DNA of 64,000 bases from Abelmoschus esculentus (taxonomy: Eukaryota; Streptophyta; Magnoliopsida; Malvales; Malvaceae). Numbering within the stretch: the stretch's first letter is position 1; each line of letters starts with the position of its first letter. The stretch lies in NCBI GenBank assembly GCA_035048815.1, contig JAUCBN010000025.1, positions 7,774,501-7,838,500 on the forward strand. Direction: 5' to 3'. The translations under genes and the position numbers were made by a program. Below are positions 44,330 through 55,798 of this stretch, one piece after another. The notes below the pieces were generated by a model. It was given only the letters and a program-made list of their open reading frames with translations, did not search any database and was not told the DNA's origin.

Positions 44330-45828
44330 GCATAATTATGCTTCTTCTAAAGTAACCCTTTCTTTTTCATCTTCCACATTGGTGTTTGTGTAGTGTTTTA
44401 ATCTTTGTCCATTAACTTTAAATTCTCTTCCATCAATAGTGGACTTGATTATCACTACACCATGTGAAAATGGCTTAACCACTTCAAACAGTCCGGACCA
44501 TCTAGACTTAAGCTTTCCAGAAAAAAACTTTAATTGAGAATTGAAAAGAAGAACTAATTGCCAAGCATGAAATGTCGCGACATTAGTTTCTTATCATGCC
44601 AACGCTTAGTCTTTTCATTGTAAATCCTTGTATTGTCATAAGTCATAGCACGAAACTCCTCAATTTCATTTAGGTCCAACAAACATTTTTGTCTAGCACT
44701 CTCCCAATCAATGTTCATGGTCTTAATAGCCCAATATGCCTTATACTCGATTTCTACCGGTAGATGAAACGATTTTCCATAGACAAGTCTATAAGCTGAC
44801 ATGCCTAAAGGTGTTTTAAATGCAATACGATAGGCCCAAAGTGTATCCTCAATTCGAAGAGACCAATCCTTTCTAGAAGGATTTACCACTTTCTCAAGGA
44901 TACTCTTCAATTCTCGGTTAGAAATTTCTGCTTGCCTGTTTGTTTGTAGGTGATATGCCGTGGCAATTCGGTGTGTAACTTCAAAATGTTGCAATACTTT
45001 GGCAATTAATTTATTATCAAAATGCTAACCGCCATCACTGATTATTGCCCTTGGCATTCCAAACCGCGTGAAAATTTTCTTATGGAGAAATTTATGAACG
45101 GTTTTGGCATTGTCTTTTGGACAAGCTACAACTTTAACCCATTTAGAAACGTAATCGACGACAAGTAAAATGTAAATATTACCTAAAGAAGATGGGAAAG
45201 GTCCCATGAAATTTATACCCCACACATCGAATAATTCGACCTCTAGGATATTCTGAAGTGGCATCTCATGTCTTTTGGAAATATTTCCTATCCTTTGACA
45301 GCGATCACATTGCTTGTAAAATTCATGGGCATCTTTATAAAGCGTAGGCCAATATAGACCGGATTGTAATACTTTAGCCGCAGTTCGTGTTCCTCCAAAA
45401 TGGGCTCCATATGGCAAAGAATGACATTGTCGAAGCACATTTTGTTGTTCTTCCTTGGGAACACATCTTCGAATAACATGATTTGCACATTGCTTAAACA
45501 AAAGAGGTTCGTCCCAGTAATAATGCTTAACATTATGTAGGAACCGCTTCTTTCCTTGGTGAGTAAGATCATAAGGTATAACACCACTAACCAAAAAGTT
45601 AACAAAATCAGCATACCATGGTGTTGCCGAGGCAATCATTAATTTCTCATCCGAGAATTCATCATCACTCTCCAAGGAATCATCTTCATCGTTTCCTTCT
45701 TCCAGCCTTGACAAATGATTCGTCACTTGATTTTCTATTCCTTTTTTGTCCTTAATTTTACTGTCAAACTCTTGCAAAAGCAAAATCCAACGAATTAGAC
45801 GAGATTTGGCATCTTTTTTAGAAATCAA
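44330..45828 (-). pseudogene. Athila-B integrase, broken, with altered catalytic residue
   Basis: Integrase inserts the DNA copy. The frame opens in the RNase H/integrase link (KSRLIRWILLLQEFD, KGIENQVTNHLSRLEE). HHCC finger: CHSLPYGAHFGGTRTAAK and CDRCQR. Core: the first catalytic Asp reads Asn in FDVWGINFMGPFP (codon AAT, + strand 45211-45213), the second is IISDGG, and the Glu is SNREL. A TAG at 45022-45024 interrupts just after ISDGG. The C-terminal Athila signature KAYWAIK, then KTKRWHDKKL, is at 44554-44994. A one-base loss near 44555 shifts to VLLFNSQLKFFSGKLKSRW and ends VNGQRLKHY (~44370). Confidence 0.92.
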
Positions 45829-47118
45829 ATATTTAATTGCCGAATGATCAGTATGAACAAATTACCTTAGTACCAATTAAATAGGAACGAAATTTATCAA
45901 ATGCAAATACTACTGTTAGTAATTCCTTTTCTTTGGTTGTGAATTCAATTGGGTGTCATTAAGAGTTTTACTAGCATAGTAAATCACATGAAAGATATTA
46001 CCTTTCTGTTGGCCTAAAACTACATCTACAGCAAAATCACTTGCATCACACATAATTTCAAAAGGTAAAGACCAATCAGGTGGGATAACAATTGGTGCCG
46101 AGGCAAGTTGCTTCATCAAATTCTAAAATGTCATGTTGCATAATTCATCAAAGTCAAACGTTTTATCCTACTCAAGCAAATTACACAAAGGTTTAGAAAT
46201 TTTTGAAAAATTATAAATAAACCTTCGGTAAAAACCTGCATGACCAAGGAAACTTCGAATTCCTTTAACTAAAATTGGTGGTGGCAATTTCTCTATAATA
46301 TCAACTTTTTCTCGATCGACTTCAATTCCCTTGGATGAAATCTTGTGACCGAGGACAATTCCTTCATCTAACATAAAATGGTATTTTTCCCAATTAAGAA
46401 CTAAATCCGATTCTTCACATCTTGTCAAAACTTTTTCTAAATTGCTGAGGCAACTTTCGAAGTTGTCTCCAAAGACAGAAAAATTATCCATGAAAATTTC
46501 TAGGAAGTCCTCCACCATGTTCGAGAAAATGGCCATCATACACCTTTGAAAAGTCGTTGGTGCATTGCACAATCCAAACAGCATTCGTCTAAACGCGTAT
46601 GTTCCATATGGGCAAGTGAATGTCGTTTTCTCTTGATCGTTTGGTGCTATGACAATCTGGTTGTAACCTGAATAGCCATCTAGAAAACAATAAAATGGTT
46701 TTCCTACAAGACGATCAAGCATTTGGTCAATAAAGGGCAAAGGAAAGTGATCTTTCTTAGTGGCTTTACTCAATTTACGGTAATCTATACAAACTCTCCA
46801 ACCTGTGACAGTTCTAGTTGGAATAAGTTCATTATTCTCATTGCTTACCACCGTCATACCTCCCTTTTTCGGTACACAATGTAACAGACTTACCCATATA
46901 CTGTCGGAGATAGGATATATAATACCGGCATCAAGCCATTTGATGATCTCTTTCATCACAACCTCCATAGCTGGGTTAAGTCTCCTTTGCGCCTCAATTG
47001 ACGGCTTATGATTTTCCTCCAAAATGATTTTGTGCATACATACTGCCAGACTAATTCTTTTTAAGTCAGCCATCATCCATCCTAAGGCCTTCTTGTGCCT
47101 TTTCAACAAATCAATCAA
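45829..47118 (-). pseudogene. Athila-B reverse transcriptase and RNase H
   Basis: RT domain at 46168-47118: LGWMMADLKRISLAVCMHKI, GGMTVV, WRVCIDYRKLSKATKKDHFP, FYCFLDGYSGYNQI (catalytic Asp present), TCPYGTYAFRRMLFGLCNAP. The second motif reads IFMDNFSVFG where the family has two adjacent Asp, so the second is Asn (codon AAT, + strand 46493-46495). Then HKISSKGIEVDREKVD and FLGHAGFYRRF. A stop at 46168 and another before 46119 precede RNase H (IPPDWSLPFEIMCDASDFAV, YYASKTLN), whose frame breaks at 45916. Enzymatically dead by its residues. Confidence 0.93.
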
Positions 47119-47153
47119 TTTCTCTTCCTGTTTTGGCTGGAACTTAGAAGAAA

Positions 47154-47886
47154 TTATAAACGGGCCATTTCATTATTTCCCAAGTAAGTATATTTCAATT
47201 GCAGTGACAATGGTTTTAATTCAAGAATTGGAGATTGCTCAATAGATGGTTTTGAAATCTTACCTCCCTTACCTGGACGACTAACTATCCAATTTGCTTC
47301 ACGTTGATCTTTGTCATTCTGTTCTTCAAGTTCTTTAGGTTCTTCAGGTTCGCAATACAATTGCCGAGGCAATTTTCAAGGATATATTCCTCAACTCTAA
47401 AATTGAATTCGATAGTTGCTTGGATGATCTTGCATTCATCTGGATCATCCATTTGCTTAAGAGTGAAAACATTGAGCTTGACTTGCTGGTCATTGACTCG
47501 CATCGTAAGTTCTCCCTTCTCGACATCGATTAAAGTTCTCCCCATCGCTAAAAATGGCCTCCCAAGAATGATGGGTACAAATTCATCTGCTTCACGATCC
47601 AAACAATAAAATCAGCAAGAAAAATAAATTTGTCTACCTCAACCAATATATCCTCAATTTTCCCTTCTGGATGCACATAAGATCTATCGACAAGCTGCAA
47701 CATCACTGTGGTGGGTCTAGCCTTTCCGATTCCTAATCGTTGGAAAACTGATTTTGGCATAAGATTTATGCTTGCTCCTAGATCACATAACGCTTTTCCA
47801 GCATAATGATTTCCAATTGCGCATGGACTTGTGAAACTTCCGGGATCCTTTAATTTTGGTGGCATCCTATTGTGCAACATAGCCAT
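47154..47886 (-). pseudogene. Athila-B retropepsin (aspartic protease)
   Basis: PPKLKDPGSFTSPCAIGNHY, KALCDLGASINLMPKSVFQR (catalytic Asp in C-D-L-G-A-S), LQLVDRSYVHPEGKIEDILV. A one-base loss near 47600 shifts to VPIILGRPFLAMGRTLIDVE (47285-47602). Another shift near 47370 leads to the RT link (47154-47372, LKPLSLQLKYTYLG). Domain order gag-PR-RT-RH-IN is as expected. Confidence 0.9.
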
Positions 47887-49648
47887 ACATCCTTCCGTTA
47901 AGGCAATAGTCTCAAACTCACCTAACCTCGTTCTCTTAGAAATAATGTCCTTGAAAAACTTCCGTAATTCGGCATTTGCTCTATTGCCTCAACTAATGGC
48001 AAATTAATATGAACTTGCTTCAAGATGTCCAAGAATTTCTTGAATTGATATTCTTGCTTTTGTCGTCGAAGTCTCTGTGGAAAAGGTGGTGGTAATCAAA
48101 TGTCCTCAATCTTCCCATTTGTTTGGAATTTGTGAGAGGGTAATGTCAAGGCATCAGGATTTGCCACGACATTTTCCGATTCCTCCTTTTTACTGGTCTC
48201 ATCTTTTTGTATTAATTCCAGCTTCACTGGATGTTCTTTTCCTGCACAGATTCATCCTTAATTTTTAATCCACTTCGAGTAGTGATTACCTTACATTGCT
48301 CATGGTCAATTTCATTAGTGATCTCAATGTTGCTAGGTAATCCGCCTTGTGGTCTTGTGTTCAAATTCTGTGCAAATTAACCAAATTGTTTTTCCAAGGC
48401 TTTTAGTGTTGCTTCTTGGTTTTGCAATCGTATCTTAGCCCTGTTAATGAAATCATCAGTCCTTTTACTGTTATCAGCCATATAAGATTCAATTCTCATC
48501 ATAAAAGCATTAATACTATTTTCCAAAGAGCTAGACTATGTCAATTGTTGCGGCATTTGTTGCCAAGGCATGTTCTGTTGGAATGCTGATAGTTGTGTGC
48601 TCAAACTGCCTTGATTTAGAGCATTGTTCGGATTACTCCAAGAGAAATTAGGATGTTTTTTCTAGGTTAGGTTATAAGTGTTTGACATTGCATTGTTACA
48701 ATTATAATTTCCCACGTAAAAACTTGACTCTAAATTCTACAAACACTTAGAAGAATCATGGTCACCATTACATAAATCACAAAAGGATTTTACTATCTTA
48801 ATTTCTTTTGTGTTACTCGGACGCTGCATATTCATAACCAAATTGGTTAAGGTAGCTAATTGTGAAGCAATTGAGTCCGATGCATCATTTTCAGGGGTGT
48901 GACGTCTAACTCCTCCTCGTCTGGTGTTTGGGAACTGGTAATCATTCTTTGCCAGTCGATATAAAATTTCTATTGCTTCTTCCATGGGCTTGTCTAGGAG
49001 TATGCCATTTGCTAAGGCATCTAGTATCGTCCTAGTTGGCGTGTTCACAACATTGTAGAACATCGTCACTTGTGTCCATAATGGAAATCCATGAATGAGA
49101 CATTTGTCTAGAAGTTTTCTGTATCGCTCCCAAGCATCGTACATTGCTTCGTCATCACCCTACCGAAAAGAAGTAACTTCATTACGTAATCTATCAGTAA
49201 GATTAATAGAACTAAATCGAGCAAGAAAATCACGACATAATTCCGCCCAAGATCCTATAGATCCGGATGGAATACTATTTAACCACATTTTAGCTCTATC
49301 ACGTAATGAATACGGGAACAATTTTAATCTCAGAATATCCTCACGGACTCTTTGAATCTTGAATGAATTACAAATCTCCAAACACGATTTGAGATCTTGC
49401 CTCACATCTTCGGTTGTCGATCCGCTAAATTAACCAATCGTGTTGATCATATTGAACATCACTGGCTTTAACTCAAAATGCGCTGCTTCGATTTCTGGTG
49501 CAACAACTCCTGGATTTAATACATTGAGTTCTTCCTCCAAGTAATCTCGAATAGCCATACGTCTAACATGAATCGGTTGTTGATCATCTATGTCATCTCC
49601 TATTGCCACGACATTTTGATTGTCGATACGAGGAAAAGGATATGCCAT
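47887..49648 (-). pseudogene. Athila-B gag
   Basis: All three main pieces are in one frame, broken by two stops. 49430-49648 gives VRRMAIRDYLEEELNVLNPG and FELKPVMFNMINTIG. A TAA (49430-49432, Gln position) follows. 49160-49405 gives LKLFPYSLRDRAKMWLNSIP, then TAG (49160-49162, Gln position). 48737-49144 gives YDAWERYRKLLDKC, TMFYNVVNTPTRTILDA and the short zinc knuckle CDLCNGDHDSSKC. The gag-protease link (to ~47890) includes TRSGLKIKDE (~48265-48290). Its stop changes fit C-to-T decay. Confidence 0.9.
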
Positions 49649-49850
49649 AGTTGCTCGCTGTTCACGTCTTCTTCTACGAAAAACTTGTTGATTTCGGGTT
49701 TAAATGAATGTTCTTCTGATGTTGGTCTTGCTCTGGTCATACACAACAACAAAACCAAATTTGGTAAATTCCTTGAATCCGAAAGAGAAATAAAAACTTA
49801 AAATAAAATAAAATGCAAGAAACTAAAAACAAAGTTGCTATTGCCAATCC

Positions 49851-49865
49851 CTAGTAACGGCGCCA
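49851..49865 (-). other. Athila-B primer-binding site (tRNA-Asp)
   Basis: Minus strand TGGCGCCGTTACTAG. The first 11 bases match the complement of the plant tRNA-Asp 3' end. Confidence 0.85.
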
Positions 49866-49878
49866 AAAACTTATTACG

Positions 49879-51181
49879 TGTTTTGAGTGCTTCGCAATTA
49901 TGTGCAAGTGTACACGTTCAAGTTATAGTATAAAAAGTTATCGTCTCTACAAGGATTGGATGCGCCTTCTAGAATCTAGTTTCTTGCACTGAAATGACAG
50001 ACACAACTGTTTAGAGAATTGATTTTTAAATGAAATTTAAATGACAAAATAAACAAGTAATGAATTGATATAATCAATAAGAGAGATGAGGTTGGGTTAT
50101 CTTAAATTATGGAATGACGGTCGAGTGAATTCTTCTTCATAAGTGGGTGCTCGCACCACTCAATTGTTTCGGAAATTGGGCTTAGTTGGATTGCCTAGTC
50201 AGTTCAGCCGAATGCTTGGGCAATTGCGACTAAGGGAATTGCTCGGGCAAGTTGAACGACTATCCTCATGGTTCGGCAAAGCGTTCTTTAATGGTCCTCG
50301 TTATCCCTAACTTGAGACACTATTAATTGCACAACCCGGATGATACATCCCTGCGTTTATCAAGAGCGTACAACAACTTTCTTGCGCTTCTTTTAGGCAT
50401 TAAAATCCTGCACTTATCCCTAAGCCGGATTAGTTCTCTTGCACTTGGATTGAACCATACCCATTCATTTCGTGAATCCAATTCCCCTTAATCTGGATAA
50501 ATGAATTGTTTATCCAGGTCCTTTCCCTATTCTCTTACAAACCAAATTAACACCAAGAACAGGTAAACCTTAATTAAGAACACACCACAAACTTAGACAA
50601 AATTTAAACTAAATCAATCCATAAAATAAAATAACCCAAGCCAACTTAAAGTTAGTTCATGTCTGGGCAAAAGTATCCAAAAAACATTCCTCTCATCACT
50701 TGAATAAAACAAGACAAAAAAAGATGAAGAGGACAACGGCCACTTGCTTCCTCCCTCTCAATCTCTCGATCAGCTCTCTCCTTTGTTGTTGTGGTCGACA
50801 AGCTCCTTATATGGAATTGACTTGGTCAACATGGATGATGGAATAATATAGAGATGGAAATAATCATGATAGAATATATCTGTTTCTAATTTTATTCTCA
50901 TTATAAATTTTCTTCTTTGCTTCAATCATTCAGTCTTTCCATATCTCCCATCATTGACCTTATCTTCCTTTTTTTTCATTCGATAGCTCCTACAAACATG
51001 GAAACAAACCACAACAATATATTTTTCCACAAAAATCAACCAATTAAGGACATAAGGTAACAACCAAAGGAATAAAATGAAAATGCATGGAAATAATTGA
51101 AATGCAACTAATTTTGTGCTTAAGTATAACAATAAACATGAGTAAAAAGGGTAAATAAACAACACAATCTAACACCTAACA
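49879..51181 (-). repeat. Athila-B 5' LTR
   Basis: ~1303 bp. Minus start TGTTAGGTGTTA at 51181, end ..AACA at 49879. Matches 39030-39839 over its first ~810 bp. The right flank is LINE sequence. Confidence 0.88.
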
Positions 51182-51533
51182 TTTTTCATTATCATGTAGG
51201 ATTTCATTAAAGTCACCTCCCAAAAGCCAAAGGAGTGAAGACGTTGACTGTAAAGTGTTTATTAATTGCCAAATTTTGTATTTGTTCGCAGTTTCAGCGA
51301 ATCCATGTAATCTGGAAAAATGGATTTGAGTTTGTTCAAATGAGATAATAACATCAATATGACGATCAGAGTAAGAAAGCACATCAATAGTAATTTTATT
51401 ATTCTAAATAATAGCAAGCCTCGTACACATAGTCTGGATTCAACAGATATGCAACCTTGCATTCCTAACTTAAACCTAATACAGTCCATATTATGTCTGT
51501 TTAACCTAGTTTCGCAAAGGAAAAGAACATCAG
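51182..51533 (-). pseudogene. LINE copy 2, endonuclease fragment of ORF2
   Basis: Reverse complement of the LINE ORF2 endonuclease region (~17735-18090): DCIRFKLGMQGCISVESR, LSYSDRHIDVIISFEQTQ, LLWLLGGDFNEILHDNEKC. Two stops and a frame change. Cut at 51181 by Athila-B and at 51534 by Athila-C. It continues at 59400. Confidence 0.9.
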
Positions 51534-53317
51534 TGGTCCGCTCTGTGTGTTGCTATAAATTATGCGAACATATTTGCAAGTATACACAGTCATGCAAGTA
51601 ATAAAGGGTGAGTGAGTATCGTTCCCACGAGGATTGGGGTAAAGTTTAAGTCAACTTTGTCAAGGCAAAAAAGGTGTCACTAAATAAAAGAAAAATAAAA
51701 ACAATGGTATAAACAGGTGGAAATGAATATGTACGGTGAACGTGTAGTGGTGAAATGCTATGATAATTTCAGAATGCAAGCAACTAAAATATGTCGAGGG
51801 AAAATGGAATGGATGGTGGTGGCACGATAGATGTATGAATGTGGTGTGTGAAGAGTATGATAATGTGATTGCAAGTAAAAAGAGGAAATAAAGGAACACT
51901 TTGTAAATGTCAATGCAAAAGCAAGATATGAGAACATAGGTAAGCAATGTGATGTAATGATCCTCGATTAATGAGCCTTATTGGGAATGATTGATGGGGG
52001 TTCTTATGGACTTCTTAACCTCACTCCTACGAACAACTAGCTTCTATTTGATTTATTCAATCGAAAAAGTTTTCTAAGGTTCTCCCGCTCTCTCAAGTCA
52101 AAGGAACCTGACAGTCTAAAATGCCACGACATTTCCTCTCGGTCTCAGCAATGACATCTATCCTATCGATAAATCACACTCATTTTAGTCATTGAAACCC
52201 TCACTTAAGTCTCTCTCAAGCACCTAAGGTCAAATTAGGCTCTATTCGTAGTCTAGAACCCATTGCTCACGTAGATCCTCCCTTATTTCCTCTCGGACAC
52301 TAAGGATAGATGGCTAGGTTTCTCTCGAACACCTAGTGTGCACCTAAACACGGGACACTCTCATGCCTCTTGCAATGCTTAAATGATTAAAAAAAATGAG
52401 CAAAGCAAATACACAAACACATAGCATGCTAAATATTCATAAAAATAAAGAGCTAATCATCCATTAAAACATCCACCGAAATAAAGCTAACACATGGTGG
52501 TGTGAAAGAGTTTAAGAACAAATATCATCCACAAATATCATCCTTAAATCATTCACATAAACCTCTCAAAGATATAAAAATAAAGCAAAGGAAGAGGATA
52601 GAAGACACCCTCGGTGCGCACTACCGCCGGCTTCTTCGACCACCATGGAGTTGCCTTAGCGTGTAGCCCCTCTCGGGTGCCTAGCATGCCACTCCCTACA
52701 AGCTCTGTCAATGGAAGACCCTTCGAGCGGTAATTGGGGAAGAACGGTGGAAGCTTTCCTCAACCGTTTTTTGCTTTCCTTGTGCCTCAAAATCTGCTCC
52801 AAAGGTCCTCCTTTTCCAAGGAAAAAGGTTGCTCTTTTATAAGGTCATCATGCCTTATCAAATGGGGGTGAAAACCCTAGGTTTTAGGGAAAATTCCCTT
52901 AGTACCCCTATTCACGTGATGACATTTCTGACATGGTGACAGTGGTTCCTTACTTTGGTGGTTGTGGTTAGCCTGTATAGAACCAATTGGCACTCCTCTC
53001 AAAATATCTTCTTGTCTTTTTGTGCAACACATGAGGTCTCCATATTTGCCATGACATTTTTCCTTTGCTATCCTTCTGCAAATGCCATGACAAATTTCCC
53101 TTGCTCCCAGCTTTGCTTTACCTGCACAACATCAGCCAAAAGTACAACATTCCCCGTAAAATAGTATCTATTTCCGCACCATAAATTCCAAAACATAATC
53201 AGCCACCAAATGCAATGTTATGATCCTAAATGCATCTAAATGATCCTATATGTATTTGAAGACAATAAATAACTTAAGTAAAAAGGCTCTAAATATAACC
53301 TTTTTGCAGAGTTATCA
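51534..53317 (-). repeat. Athila-C 3' LTR
   Basis: 1784 bp. Minus start TGATAACTCTGC at 53317, end GAGCGGACCA at 51534. Minus TATAAAAG at 52833-52840. Preceded on the minus strand by AAGTTTGGAGTTG (purine-rich tract, 53318-53330). Confidence 0.9.
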
Positions 53318-54658
53318 CAACTCCAAACTTAAGCTATTGTTTGTCCTAAAGCAATGGATAGCAACTAGTCGAGAAAAAATATCATGACAATGTTCAGGAT
53401 TAAGACAAGCAAATTGTCAGAGTTTCAGCCCTTAGAAATGTCATGACATAAACTTATAAGACTTGTGGAAATATCAAGAATACTACTCTAGGACAAGATC
53501 ATATGCGAGTGTGTGTGTGCGTGAGTGTATCCAATCTATGCTTAGTTAACTTAGAAAAATTATAAAGAAGGTTCACTATCCTAGCAAAGCATGTTTTTGC
53601 ATTTAAGCACAATTTTAATACTCCCCAATATATATAATATTTTTTTTCTTTTTTTACACACTGCTACGAGGGGAGCCAGCTTATCACACTACCTTTTACT
53701 CATGCCATAGCTTCCATTTATTAAAACGCAGTATCCCGACAATGCCATGACAAGTTAAAAGTGTAGTATCACCCTGTGCCTCTTTCATTAACTCATATGC
53801 ACATGGTTTTGCCATGGCATAGCGGAGTATCCCTCTACAGTATTCACAACTTCTTAAATTAAAACAACAGGAGCTTTCTATTAACATTTAAATTCATTAA
53901 AACATGCTAAGCTGTTCAAGCTTTCATTCTATAATTTTTTTTTTTTACTTTCCTAAGCATAGAAAACATACACTCATGTAGCAATAAAATAGAACAAAAA
54001 ATCAAGTCCTAAAATAGATTCTATCCAAATCCCAAGTCATGCATATTCAATTCAAGCATTGGCCATAAAAAATATCATCATCGGATATCATTAACTTTAA
54101 TTCGATAAACTCATCTAGAAACCTACTTATTTTTCATGGCATTTGTCTACAACTGCAGCTATCATGTAAATGAAAATGTAAGGAACGATACCTCCCCCAA
54201 ACTTAAGGCAGACAATGTCCTCAATACAACTAACTGAAGAAAGCTAATCTATATGCAATGTAATGAAATGAATGCAAGGTACCTTGACTTATGCAGGTGA
54301 TGCTAATGCAGTGGCGGCAGTGCGGCGGGTAACTCATTTCTTCAGCGGGGGTGGGCTGTGCTCACTATCTGAGTCATCATTTGGTCGTGGACGGTTCTGT
54401 TTAGCAGCAGCATGTGGGCTCGCTTGTCGTCCAGCCGACATTTTTAGACGGCGTTTGGACTTCTTTGGTTGTTTTGACTACTTTGTTGGCTGTGCTTCTT
54501 GTTGGGCAGGTTCATCAGGTTGTGCAGCTTTGTGGCTTGATATTTAACCTAACAAAATAAACACAAAAATGGCTTAGTGAAATAAAGCATATAAAAATAG
54601 ACTTAAAGACAATTTATTTATTAACAGGAGTAAACTGAAAATGTCATGACATATCAGT
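53318..54658 (-). other. Athila-C 3' region after pol deletion
   Basis: Non-coding except for a decayed tail near 54272-54560 (minus): Pro/Gln/Lys-rich then basic (KKSKRRLKMSAGRQ), in the same position as 40658-40927 in Athila-B. A + strand open frame over 54272-54547 is its shadow. Two CCAAACTTAAG motifs (53333, 54199) flank this stretch. Nothing else recognisable. Confidence 0.6.
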
Positions 54659-55600
54659 ATGTCATACATCCTGAAGATGTGGGGTAGGTTTGTCACGCAT
54701 CACGAGAGCTCTAGTGTAGATGCATTGTGGATCTATGGAATTGTCATGACATTCTTTCAGGAGTATCTTGTGCATATAGATAGTAGGACTAATCCCCTTC
54801 AGATCTGCCATGGTCCATCCTATTGCTCGTTTATGCTATGACAAAACAGTAAGTAGACTTCTTTCTTGATCAGCATTAAGACTTGAGGAAATAATGACAG
54901 GTAATGTTTCATCTTCACCCAAATAAGCATATTTAAGATGTTGTGGCAAAGTCTTCAGCTCTAACTTGGGTTCAAAGCTCGAGTGTTGTCTAGCTATCAG
55001 TAGTCTAGATTGTTGCACTTCCATTGGAAACTCACCAGCTTCCTCTTCATCATCCTTTACGAGCTCTTCATATTCATCCAGTTGCACGAAATTGCTGAGA
55101 CAAAAATGATCAGCTTCCTTTGATAGCTCAGAGTCTGCTTCCAAAATGCTCCGGCATTTTTCAGAATCATCCACATACTTAAGAGAATTGTTGACATTCA
55201 CAGTCACACATTGATCTGCTACTCGCATAGTGAGCTCACCCTTCTCACAATCAATGAGAATGCAACCAGTTGCTAGGAAAGGCCTCCCTAAGATGATAGG
55301 TGTGTTAGCATCAACCTTGCAATCAAGTATTAGGAAGTCGACTGGAAACACGAATTTGTCCACCCGTACTATCACATCTTTGATCTTCCCCTCTGGTCTC
55401 ACATGGGAACGATCAGCTAGTTGCAATATGATGGAGGTGGGTCTCGCATCTCCCATGCCAAGCTTCACAAAGATTGACTTGGGAATCAGATTCACACTTG
55501 ATCCAAGATCACAGAGTGCTTTTCCTACAAACGTGTCTCCAATGGCACATGGAATGATAAAGCTGCCTGGATCCTTCTTCTTCATTGGGAATTTTCTCAA
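54659..55600 (-). pseudogene. Athila-C protease and start of reverse transcriptase
   Basis: Protease frame 54836-55600, uninterrupted for 254 codons: KKDPGSFIIPCAIGDTFV, KALCDLGSSVNLIPKSIF (catalytic Asp in C-D-L-G-S-S), LQLADRSHVRPEGKIKDVIV, TPIILGRPFLATGCILIDCE. The link to RT ends LKYAYLGEDETLPVIISS. After a TAG at 54836 the frame continues HKRAIGWTMADLKGISPTIC, THKILLKECHDNS and then stops matching near 54700. This marks the pol deletion point. Confidence 0.88.
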
Positions 55601-55798
55601 AGTAGAGCAGTACTATTTTGTCGTGGCAATTGTCTCAAACTTCTCCACTTTCCTCTTCTTTGTAACTATCTCCTTGAGAAATTTGGCATAAGTGGGCATT
55701 TGCTCCATTGACTCCAAGAGTGAGACATTGATATATAGCTGATCCAATTTGTCAAAAAACTTCTTGAACTGAACATCATCATTGTGCTTCTTCAGCCT

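Larger units (their letters stand above)
39030..51181 (-). mobile_element. Athila-B: nearly complete Athila-type Ty3/gypsy element, inactive
   Basis: Minus-strand order: 5' LTR (49879-51181), primer site (49851-49865), gag, protease, RT, RNase H, integrase, envelope-position ORF, 3' part, polypurine tract (39840-39850), truncated 3' LTR (39030-39839). LTR ends are TGTTAGGTGTTA..AACA, a subfamily different from Athila-A and -C. It is inserted in a minus-strand LINE copy (51182 onwards). An iMet-primed LTR element (V') interrupts its 3' part. Every coding domain has frame breaks, and two catalytic Asp residues are changed to Asn. Confidence 0.9.

Noticed and set aside
54272..54547. Plus-strand open frame of 91 codons
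   Set aside because: It is the shadow of the minus-strand Athila-C 3' ORF tail. It has no domain of its own.
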